A DNA stretch of 64,000 bases. Source: Vanrija pseudolonga. Taxonomy: Eukaryota; Basidiomycota; Tremellomycetes; Trichosporonales; Trichosporonaceae. Position numbers and translations under genes: made by a program. Below are positions 55,386-64,000 of the stretch, piece after piece. A model generated the notes under the pieces. That model saw only the letters and a program-made list of their open reading frames with translations, was not told the DNA's origin and ran no database searches. Numbering within the stretch: position 1 is the first letter of the stretch; every line of letters begins with the position of its first letter. The stretch covers positions 1,240,001 through 1,304,000 of the forward strand of contig NC_085853.1 in NCBI RefSeq assembly GCF_020906515.1, written 5' to 3'.

Positions 55386-57877
55386 CTACTCCTCGTCGTC
55401 ATCGGGCACATTCTGCTCCACGCGGGGATACTTGATGGCCTGGTACAGCATGAGCAAGGTGAGAGCATGGGATACTATGTGGAGGGGCGAAAGGCCGTTG
55501 TGCAAGTCGTAGTGACCGACGACTCTGGTCGAGAAGTATGCGAGTTCGAGAAGCAATTCTGCCGCGTATAGCCATGCCGTGAGAGGAAACTGGCCAGCAA
55601 ACGTTCCAGACGAGCGGTTGAGTGCCATCTGGCAAAGCTTGGCGGTAATTGGTAGCGCAGCGATCCCAACCCTGGACCTCAGCGTGCTGGACGGCTTCGA
55701 CTCGGCCGTGTCCGAAGTGTACACAGGCCGAATGAGCCACAGGGACTTGAATCCGGCCAGCTTTTTGATGCCAGCTAGAATGCAACTGAGGATGATGTGC
55801 AACTACAAGGGGAGGTCAGTCGCTGGCATGGGGGGCCCGACTCACAATGATGACCTGCCACCACGGCGGTTCGCGCCGTCTGGACGCGCGCTCCCGATGT
55901 GTTCGACGGCGCTTGAACACTGTCCACCCCTTGCCGTAGTTTCCGATAGAGAGGGGAAAGACAAGGATGAGCTGTGGCAGCTCCAACGAACAAATTCCAA
56001 CCGTCAGGAAGATCGCGAGGAAGAATCTGGGCCCAGCGCCTTCCAGTCCCCCGAACAGGACATCGTAGACACCAAATGCAAAGTTGAGAAGAATCGCCCA
56101 TGTTGCTGGGAAGCTGATGCCCGTGCTGGTGCGCCGTGTCCACCAGTATGTTCCTTCCAGGAGAAAGATGGAGGCCGAGATGACACCGCTGAACGTCAGC
56201 GCTGCTTGTTGCCCACGCGACACTTACCTCACAGCTCCCAACACAACTCGGGTCCAGGGGCGGTACCCTTCATCTGCGTGGCCGGAAACGACGCCAGCTG
56301 GTCGAGTTAGGAACACAGCATGGCAGGAATACGCACATAGAATGTGTATGAAGTCGTGAGCATTGGCGTGATCACGCTCTGTGGCGTTCGGAGACTGGGA
56401 TTGGGGCTGAAGAAGCACAGAGTGGAAGGAGTAAAAGTCCTTGCTAAACTGGCGGCGGTGATGGATAGTGGAGAACTTGAACCCAAAGGTGACATTGATG
56501 CTTGTTGCGTCGACCACCGAGCCTGTCCTTTTGATGGGAAGACGGACAGTGTGCTACATGGTTAGCTCGGAAAGCGATGTCGCACTCACCTTTGAGGTAT
56601 GAGGAAGATCGTCCACGAAAGGGGGATAGGCGACCTCTTCCAGGTCTCCACCCATAAGGTACTGGGCGGTCCAGTGACCATAGCTGCTGTACTTCTTCAG
56701 ATTGCATGTCCACGAGGGGCCAAGGTTGGAAGTGACTCTCTTGCACTACGGCAATGTCAGTTGATTGGCACCAGCGCACACAGTTCCTGGGGGAGGCTCA
56801 CCGATTCCTTGGACAGGTGCTTGAAGTGGCCATCATGTGTCTTGCGAAGGGTGGGTCGCGTCTCGTTGACGATGTACGCATGCAGCCTGTCGAGTCAGCA
56901 TTGCAAGGAGCCACACCGCGTACCTAGTGCGGAGGTAAGGTGCCTCGTAGATCTGGGGCGAATTGCCAGCGGAGCTCGATTCCAGCGACGTGGTCTCATT
57001 GGTTCTATTGACCTTCTCCTCATGGAACTCGATGAGCGGCCAGGTCACAGCCAGGCTTCCCAAGGCTTGTTGGTAAGGACTGTCACGGTCTCCCACAAGC
57101 CGAGAGGTATTCAAGCTTGCACCTGTCAGCGAGGCAGCAATGGGTGGCTTACAATTCAGACAGCCAAGGGAAGGTCCGCAGGTGCGATGGCATAAAAGTC
57201 GATACTCCGGCGACGCTATCCAAGCGCGACGGCGAGTGAGGGAGCAGGACCACGGTTGCTCGTACGTCGTGGTCGTATAGCAGTTTGTCGTAGCTGATGT
57301 CAGCCTTTGTCCAACACACAAGTACTTACAATCGCTCAAGAGGTAACTCAAACTTGAACTGGACGTCCTCGCTCTTATGGCGAAGTGTATAGTCCGAGAT
57401 CACTATGTCGGAATAGAGGACCTTCTCCTCATGCTCGAGGTAGCGCTCTGAAAGGGGCACTTTCGGAGGCTTTGCAGACACGTCCCCTTGGAAGAAGGGC
57501 CACGACTTGCTACGGTCTGCCTCATACCCATCCCAGTCGTTGGCATACCACTCGGGATGGGCAGTCTTGTTGTTCGGTACTCGGGCCCAGATGGTGAGGG
57601 CGACGTCGAAGCGGGTATCCAGGTCGATGAGGGGTCGCGAGATGTTGACGGCCGAGACGTCGGTCAAGTTGGCAGTGAAGGCCTCCTTGTGGATGTTGGT
57701 GTGCTGGAGGAGCATGTTGACGAGTCCCACAATCATGGTGCCGACAAACATCAACACCAACGACGCACCCATTGCCGCGCAAATGTAGGTGCAGCATCTG
57801 GCTGGGGAGATGCCGGGTCCACGGACTCGCTTTGGAGACGGGTTCTTCGGCACGACGACCGAGTCGTCGATGTCCAT
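55386..57877 (-). CDS. Unknown polytopic membrane protein with large non-cytosolic domain
   Basis: I do not recognise the family. The ATG at 57877 opens MDIDDSVVVPKNPSPKRVRG, then a transmembrane helix (AAMGASLVLMFVGTMIVGLV). A domain of several hundred residues follows with many N-x-S/T sites (NLTDVSAV, NISRPL, NKTAHPE, NTSRLV, NETTSLES) and CKRVTSNLGPSWTCNL, two cysteines that may pair, so it is probably lumenal or extracellular. Then several helices appear in separate exons: ASIFLLEGTYWW, TWAILLNFAFGVYDVLFGGL, FFLAIFLTVGICSLELPQLI, LHIILSCILAGIKKL, and AWLYAAELLLELAYF, ending in an acidic tail (EQNVPDDDEE). Introns number about seven or more and exon limits are approximate. The topology (one TM, large glycosylated loop, bundle of about six TMs) resembles receptor or sorting proteins, but no name is claimed. 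Confidence 0.65.
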
Positions 57878-58475
57878 AGTGGGGTTGGTGGCGAGGGGTT
57901 GGTGGCGAGACTGGGGCTTTGAGTGAGCGACGGCGGTGAGGGTGAATGGTTGGGAGCGATTGAGAGGAGGGACGAGAAGGGACAGTGGTCAAAGTCACGA
58001 AGAGTCGAACAGATTTATAGCTCCTGTCTTGTACACACCAACGCTTGCCAAGACTCGAGCGGGCTATGCTGATGTTCTCACGAGCTCACGGCGCCCTCGT
58101 CTGCTGCGTGCTGTATGTGCTCTAGGGCAGGCTGTGTGAGGTACCGTGGCTGTGAGGAGGGATGAAACACGGCAACCACGAACGACGACAAAGCGCCCCG
58201 GCATCTGCTAGCTCCTTTGTTTAGGCTGGACCTTGAAAGTAAAGTCATGCGGCCCGCGCAGCGCGTCATCACCAAACTGGACGGCAAACTCGGCAGCTCG
58301 GCAAGGGGCTTGCAGGCGGAAACCACGTGGGGGCCGTGGGTCAAATTGATCCCGTTTGGAAGTCTAGAGCGCGGAGCGCGTCAGTGACTTTGGACGCGTC
58401 TCGAAATGACGGCTGCAGCGCAGCGACTGCAGTCCAGTCAACTGCTGCTTTCTTTCACCTCTGGCATATACAACC

Positions 58476-58528
<53 letters not shown>

Positions 58529-58530
58529 CC
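57878..58530. other. Divergent intergenic region with RFC leader
   Basis: About 650 bases between two divergent genes. The right end is the (CAA)18 run described separately. Confidence 0.5.
58475..58528 (+). repeat. (CAA)18 microsatellite directly before the RFC start codon
   Basis: Eighteen perfect CAA units are followed by CC and the ATG at 58531, so the repeat lies in the 5' untranslated leader. It has no ATG and cannot form stable secondary structure. Confidence 0.95.
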
Positions 58531-59811
58531 ATGGCCACAACGGCAGCATCATCATCATCAGCAAACACAAAGTCAGTGGCGGCAAAGCATGCCGACGTCG
58601 ACGACTATGAGATGCCTTGGTGAGTCGTGACGAAGCCTCATCACGCACCAGCTCACACCGCAGGGTCGAAAAGTACCGACCAGTGTACCTCGACGACATT
58701 GTCGGCAACACGGACACGGTCGAGCGGCTCAAGGTGATTGCGGAGGATGGTAACATGCCGCATATCATCATCAGTGTGAGTATGGCGATGGGGTAGTGCT
58801 CGGCCGGAGGTGGTGCTGGCGGAGGATGGTTCTAGCCGAGGAAGGCAACAAGTCACGACGTGTTCACTGACCCCCATAGGGAATGCCAGGTATCGGTAAA
58901 ACCACCTCGATCCACTGTCTTGCGCATGCCCTCCTCGGCGACGCGTACCGTGAGGGTGTGCTCGAGCTGAACGCGTCCGACGAGCGTGGTATCGACGTTG
59001 TGAGGAATAAGATCAAGCTGTTCGCCCAAAGGAAGGTGACGCTGCCGGCTGGGCGGCACAAGATCATCATCCTCGACGAGGCGGATTCGTGAGTTAAGCT
59101 GCTCTTGGGAGTGCACTAACTCGTACAGGATGACGGCAGGTGCCCAGCAGGCCTTGCGACGAACCATGGAAATCTACTCCAACACGACTCGCTTCGCCCT
59201 CGCGTGCAACATGTCCAACAAGATTATCGAGCCAATCCAGTCGCGCTGCGCCATCCTGCGGTACAGTAAGCTGCGTGACGCCGAGGTTCTCAAGCGTCTC
59301 AAGGAGATCTGCGAGGTCGAGAAGGTCAAATACAACGACGAGGGCCTCGCGGCGCTCATCTTCACGGCCGAGGGAGACATGCGCCAAGCGATCAACAACC
59401 TCCAGTCTACGTGGTCGGGCTTTGGGTTCGTGTCGCAGGACAACGTGTTCAAGATCTGCGACCAGCCGCACCCGATCGTCGTACGTGCCATGATCAAGGC
59501 GTGCCAGAAGGGCGACGTCGACGGCGCGCTCTCGCGCATCCACTCGCTCTGGGAGCAAGGCTACAGCGCTGTCGACATTGTCACGACCATCTTCCGCGTC
59601 GTCAAGGGAATGGAGGACCTGCCCGAGTACACCAAGCTCGAGTTTATCAGGGTGAGTGGAGCGACTTTCGGCGAAGCACGAGCTAATGAACCAGGAAATC
59701 GGATGGACGCACATGCGCATCCTCGAGGGCGTTGGAACCATCGTGCAGCTCGGTGCGATGACCGCGAGGTTGAGCAAGCTCGCGATCCCGCCCAACCTCC
59801 TCAAGTTGTAG
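58531..59811 (+). CDS. RFC4: Replication factor C small subunit (yeast Rfc4 / human RFC2 type)
   Basis: Five exons (58531-58619, 58664-58775, 58880-59088, 59129-59651, 59695-59811) give about 349 residues. It is an AAA+ ATPase of the clamp loader that opens PCNA at primer ends. Motifs are in order: [15 protein letters not shown] (RFC box II), Walker [27 protein letters not shown], Walker [14 protein letters not shown], the arginine-finger SRC motif in [16 protein letters not shown], and sensor 2 [11 protein letters not shown]. The C-terminal collar domain ends [10 protein letters not shown] with TAG at 59809-59811. The choice of Rfc4/RFC2 among the paralogs rests on overall wording of the central part and is somewhat less sure than the RFC assignment. 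A Ser/Ala-rich N-terminus precedes DDYEMPWVEKYRP. Confidence 0.93.
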
Positions 59812-60186
59812 CCACACACTCACTGTATGCATCAGGGTTAGTCACGCGGGGTGGTGCGGGTCCGTGGCGACCACAGGCTTGGATAATGCCATCGGTCCCT
59901 CCGACTGCTGACTGTTGGCACATCGACATGCACGATGGGGGCCCATCAAAAGTACCCATGACCCCGCTGACGCAGTGTCACGAAACCCCGCCGCCATGAC
60001 CTCCTCACCCGGATACGACGTTCGTGACCAACCGTAACCGCCGAACCGTGAGCTCCACGGTCCGTTCGCCATGACCGCTGGTGGCCGGCTCGAGCCCAAC
60101 GTCCGACTCGAAAACACCCACCGCTCGTCCTTCCTCGCCTCCATCAACTCACACGTGCAGTGGCCATCGCACTACTCACCAGCAGT
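59812..60186. other. Intergenic region
   Basis: About 375 bases between RFC and the next plus-strand gene. No gene seen. Confidence 0.45.
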
Positions 60187-61632
60187 ATGTGGGAGTCGCC
60201 GTCGTCCTCGTCGCGCCTGCCCGTCGTCCCCGTGTCCGTGTCCGCCGCCACCCCCGTCACCTCCGGAGCCCTCGCCCTCACCCTCGCCACCCTCACCTCG
60301 GCGCCCGCGCAGTCGACCGCCCTCATGGCCCCCACGGTCCACGCCAACGAGATATGGCGCTACATCACAAAGTGCCGGCAGCTGATGGTGTGGGTGCTTA
60401 GCGACGACGACAACGTCGAGCTGCGCGGCGCCATGTTCCCCGCGCTCTCGAGCACCCCCGTCTCCGTTGCGGAGATCAAGCAGCTCGCCCACCTGTACCA
60501 CAACGTCGTGCTCGACGTGTGCCCGTGGATCGTGCACTCGCGGTCATACCTGCACGTGTTAATCGACGAGCACGAGAGCTTTGAGCACCTCGCGCAGGCG
60601 GTAGACGCGGCCATCATCGAGGCGTGCCGGGGCGGCTCGTCGGCAGTCTCCACGCCCCAGGGCACGCCAAGAGCGTCGTGGCACCGGCGGTCGGTCGCCG
60701 AGGTCGTGAGTACGCGGGGCGGCAAGGCTGATGGCGGCTTCAGCTCCACCCAGTCGCGGAAGAGAGCAGTGCGGGAAGCCACGATGCAGACGAAGTGCGC
60801 ACAGCGGCGACGAGGTCGCCTGACTGCACGACGGCGCGGCTCTCCGAGTCGACGGGGTTCGAGATCCGCACGCCGCCGCTCGAGGCGTTCGGCCGTCGCC
60901 ACAGCAGCAGCTACACGTTCAGCCCCCCACACGACCCGGACGAGGTGCCGCTGCCCGTCCCGGAGGGAGGGGCGCAGATGCAGCTCTGGGAGTCGGAGAG
61001 CGAGCGCGAGCCCGTGCGCGAGGTCGCGGTCGTGCCGGCTGCCAAGGCCAAGTCTGAGCCCCAGCCCGAGACGGAGCTTGTCAATCCCAAGTCCAACCCC
61101 GCGGCCTCCGACGCAAACGCAGACGTCACCGAGCTGCAGCTCCCCGCGCCCGTCGAGATCAAGATCCACCCCGCGTCCGTCGTGTCCCTCCCCCGCGCGG
61201 CCGACGAGTCAACCACCCCGACAACGCTCTCGCTCTCGCCTCCCCAGTCTGCGCAGACTTTTCCAGGTGGGACAGGGCATACCCATGCGCCCGCCGACGC
61301 CCAGCCACACCGTGGTCTTCGCTACTTTTCCAGCTCGGGATCCCTCGCCCACCACTGGTGGCAGCTGCACCGACGCCGAGCGTCGACGCATTCCGAGGAT
61401 TGAAGTCACGCCGCCGGCTGCGATGGGCGAGTTTTTCGACGTCTGCATAGAGCCAGTGTACCCGCAGTATTATTCCCTGCGTGATACTCGGGCGCGGGTC
61501 GCCCTCGAGGATGTGGCCGAGGAGGACGAGGGGGAGGAGGCACAAGAGGCCGGCCTCGACCTGGGGTTCCTGTTACATATTGTGCATGCGCTGTGGATTA
61601 GCGCCTTTCTGTATCGCCTCGTGCGGATGTAG
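60187..61632 (+). CDS. Hypothetical protein with C-terminal membrane anchor
   Basis: I do not recognise this protein. From the ATG at 60187 (MWESPSSSSRLPVV) the first exon encodes a Thr/Ala/Ser-rich leader and a helical domain (HANEIWRYITKCRQLMVWVL, then LRGAMFPALSSTPVSVAEIK and VLDVCPWIVHSRSYLHVLID). A donor at about 60709 (GTGAGTACG) ends it. A second exon in another frame gives GFEIRTPPLEAFGRRHSSSY and an acidic/Pro-rich linker to about 61260. The last exon returns to the first frame: RIEVTPPAAMGEFFDVCIEP, an acidic patch (EEDEGEEAQEAG), and a terminal hydrophobic helix (LGFLLHIVHALWISAFLY) followed by RLVRM. This suggests a tail-anchored protein. The junction near 61210-61275 is not settled. 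Confidence 0.5.
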   Translation: MWESPSSSSRLPVVPVSVSAATPVTSGALALTLATLTSAPAQSTALMAPTVHANEIWRYITKCRQLMVWVLSDDDNVELRGAMFPALSSTPVSVAEIKQLAHLYHNVVLDVCPWIVHSRSYLHVLIDEHESFEHLAQAVDAAIIEACRGGSSAVSTPQGTPRASWHRRSVAEVVSTRGGKADGGFSSTQSRKRAVREATMQTKCAQRRRGRLTARRRGSPSRRGSRSARRRSRRSAVATAAATRSAPHTTRTRCRCPSRREGRRCSSGSRRASASPCARSRSCRLPRPSLSPSPRRSLSIPSPTPRPPTQTQTSPSCSSPRPSRSRSTPRPSCPSPARPTSQPPRQRSRSRLPSLRRLFQVGQGIPMRPPTPSHTVVFATFPARDPSPTTGGSCTDAERRRIPRIEVTPPAAMGEFFDVCIEPVYPQYYSLRDTRARVALEDVAEEDEGEEAQEAGLDLGFLLHIVHALWISAFLYRLVRM

Positions 61633-62105
61633 GGTGTTAGGGCGGGCTTGGTTGGGGGCGGCTGACTGGGCGCGCGGGAGGGGGGATAATTGTCATGAAG
61701 GAGGTGCACGACGCCACGAGCCACAAACGACGGCTACGCACTGCCCCTTTTGCTTCCGATCAACGACTTACGTTATTAAGCGACTTGCGATTCCATCAGC
61801 GTAACACAGAATATGAAACACTTTGGCAACGACGACGACGCTCAGAGATGAGGGGCGAATGCATAACCGGAGTAGACTGCGGTAGTGAGGACTACTATCA
61901 GTCAAGCCGTTGGAAGGCGTACAGATAGCAATTGTACTTTTGTTGTCAAGAACAGCACAAGCCATATCGATACCAAACCCAGGTTTGGTTGATCACCGAA
62001 AAGCAAGCAGGCAGGCACCCATCGCTCGCTCGCTCGCCTCCCCCGCGCTGCTCGCTCGTATCCCCCCGCGGCATCGCTCCCACCGCTCCGAGCGACGACC
62101 GACGG
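61633..62105. other. Intergenic region
   Basis: About 470 bases, presumably the promoter of the zinc-cluster regulator. No gene seen. Confidence 0.45.
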
Positions 62106-64000
62106 ATGATGCGCACATTCAACTTTGTCAGTCACCACCGACAACCCATCGCATCGAGCAGCGCGATGGAGTATCCGCCACCTCCGCCGCCTCCACCGCC
62201 GCCGCCAGGAGCAGCAGAGGCCAGCAGCAGCAGCAGCTCGGGCGTCAAGCGCACGCGGCTGGGATGTCTGACGTGTCGCAAGCGACGGGTGGGTCTGAGC
62301 AACCAACCGCCCATCGCAAACACCACTCACCCCCCGCAGGTCAAATGCGACGAGACAAAACCGACGTGCAACGCATGCCGCCGCCTCCAGAAGGAGTGTA
62401 CATGGCAGGACGCGCACGCACCGAGCACGCGCCGCCTCCCGCGCCGGCCGAACGCTACGGCGTGCGAGGCGTGCCGGAGCCGCAAGGTGAGCCAAGCCCC
62501 GACTCGACACGGCTGACGAAAGCTCAAATGCGAGGGCGACCCGCGCAACGGCGCCTGCTCGCGCTGCGAGGGCGCCGGGCTCGACTGCGAGTGGGCGGCG
62601 TCTGGCTCTGGCTCTGGCCGCGCACGGCCGTACGACCGGCCCGAGAGCGAGCGCAGCGTCGGGCACGAGTTTGGTGGCCCGCCGCCGGGGCAGCCGCAGC
62701 CGCAGTCGTCGGCGCCGTCGGCGCAGCCGTCAGGCCCGTCCCCGGCCCAAGCGTACACCCCGCACCCGACACACTCGAGCCATCACTCGCACCGCTCGGC
62801 GCCGGGCGGATCGGTGCCCTCCCTCGTGCAGGAGCCGTCGACGGCCATGGCGGATACCGAGGCGCTCGTCGACCGATACTTTGACAGCGTGCATCGTGAG
62901 TGGCGGGCGGGGTGGGCGGGCGATGGGAGGGGGGTGGGGCGGTATGCTCGGCTATGCTGTTAAGGCCGTTTTCTCGGCGCAAGGGCGGAGAAGGCTGAAG
63001 GAACGCCGATGGCAGGCCCGCTGACCCCACAGACTTCGGCTTCCTCTCCTTCATCCACCAGCTGAGATTCAAGCGCCTCCTGGCCGCCGGCAAGGCGCCC
63101 CGCGACCTCACCATGGCGATGCTAGCCAACACGCTGCGGTTCGCGTGTGACCCGACGCCCGAGAACCTGGCGCGCAGCGACCAGCTCATCGACACGGTCA
63201 TCCACACGCTCGTCCCCAAGGCGCTGCAGGGGTTCGGGGCGGTCCAGCTGATGGTGAGCTCCAGGCGCGCGTCTCCGCTGACATTAGACCACCATCCTCA
63301 CCCACACGTGCGAGGTCAACCGCAACAACTTTGCGTCGTCGTGGATCCTGACGGCCATCTCGGCGCGCATGATGCAGATGATGTCGCTGCAGACGTTTGA
63401 CCGCACGTTTCCCGACGACCTGTCGGGCGCGCCGCTCTCGCCGCTGCTCTCGCGCGAGGCGCTGCGCCGGCTCGCATGGGCAGTGTTTTACCAGGACTCG
63501 ATGGCCGACGGCGGCAACTACGGCTTTCAGCTGATCGACGTGCTGGCGTACCGCGTCCAGCTGCCGTGCAACGAGCAGAGCTTCCTCGGCAACGACGACG
63601 TGCAGACCGAGCCGCTGTACCCGCGCCCGCACGAGAAGAACCCCGGCGTCCTCGGCATCTCGGGGCATCTCATCCGCGCCGCGCACCTCCGCAGACGGGC
63701 GCTGCATCTCGCGTTTAGGGTGCAGAACCGCGAGGCCGGCGTCGAGGAGCTCGAGCGCGAGGCCATGGCCATGGAGTCGCAGATCACAGAGTTTGTCAAC
63801 ACCCTCCCGGCAAGATACCACTTCACAGCAGACAACACGTACCTCCACCACAAGAGACTGCCATCGTACATGGTGCTGCATCTGCTCCGGCACAACCTGT
63901 ACATTATCCTCGGGCGCGCCAAGCTCATGCTGTACAAGCTGGATCCACGGCTCGAAGGGCTGCTACCCGGCGTGAGGAAGGAGCGCGTGTCGCACGCCCT
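62106..64000 (+). CDS. Fungal transcription factor with two tandem Zn2Cys6 clusters (3' partial)
   Basis: The gene runs off the window. The start is either ATG 62106 (MMRTFNF) or ATG 62164 (MEYPPP, followed by a Pro run). After a Ser run comes the first cluster: GCLTCRKRR | VKCDETKPTCNACRRLQKEC, with an intron between R and V. Only about 20 residues later there is a second full cluster: ACEACRSRK | LKCEGDPRNGACSRCEGAGL and DC, again with an intron after RK. Each has six cysteines with canonical spacing. A Pro/Ser/His/Gln linker follows, then the fungal transcription factor domain: LVDRYFDSVH | HFGFLSFIHQLRFKRLL, TILTHTCEVNRNNFASSWIL, REALRRLAWAVFYQDSMADGG. Further introns lie at about 62895-63032 and 63254-63287. 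Targets are unknown. Confidence 0.88.

Overview
The window looks like nuclear DNA from a GC-rich basidiomycete yeast, most likely Tremellomycetes and probably the Trichosporonales side. The evidence is dense genes with many short introns (about 37-80 nt, GTGAGT/GTAAGT donors, CTGAC/CTAAC branch sites, CAG/TAG acceptors), strong third-position GC (which produces long antisense shadow frames), a GT61 glycosyltransferase of the capsule-associated kind, and best-recognised proteins of fungal type. The taxonomic call is inference from style; no rDNA or marker gene is present.

Layout. 0-9 kb: a USP48-like deubiquitinase (5' end cut by the window), an FMN-dependent reductase, an RTA1-like membrane protein and an MFS sugar transporter, then a non-coding stretch with a possible pol III RNA. 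9.8-14 kb: a Zn2Cys6 regulator followed by a DHA1-type MFS exporter. 15-20 kb: a GT61 glycosyltransferase, then two tandem genes for mitochondrial enzymes, a MaoC/hot-dog hydratase and a citramalyl-CoA lyase (CLYBL type). Together they resemble the last two steps of itaconate/C5-dicarboxylyl-CoA breakdown. 20-31 kb: a first member of an unknown protein family, RTR1/RPAP2, a low-complexity protein and a 4.4 kb stretch without a convincing gene. 31-46 kb: housekeeping genes (GT71 mannosyltransferase, tRNA-Asp, SEC23, mitochondrial mL41, STRAP-like WD40, SmD1, a 2-hydroxyacid dehydrogenase, DUS3, SEC61 alpha). 47-53 kb: a local cluster of the same unknown family, with one probably intact copy, one copy with an apparent frame break, and one deleted relic. 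54-64 kb: a LYR-motif mitochondrial protein, an unknown polytopic membrane protein, an RFC small subunit, a tail-anchored unknown, and the start of a regulator with two Zn2Cys6 clusters in tandem (3' end cut by the window).

Functional themes: ER/secretion (SEC61, SEC23, GT61, GT71), RNA biology (SmD1, STRAP, DUS3, RTR1, tRNA-Asp), mitochondria (mL41, LYR protein, hydratase plus lyase), and transport and its regulation. The most interesting parts are the hydratase/lyase pair, the unknown three-copy family with its decaying relic, the double-cluster regulator, the possible pol III RNA near 9.2-9.4 kb, and a 22-bp-phased array of GGATTAGG near 22.1 kb. Exon limits are my reading of splice signals and reading frame, without transcript data.
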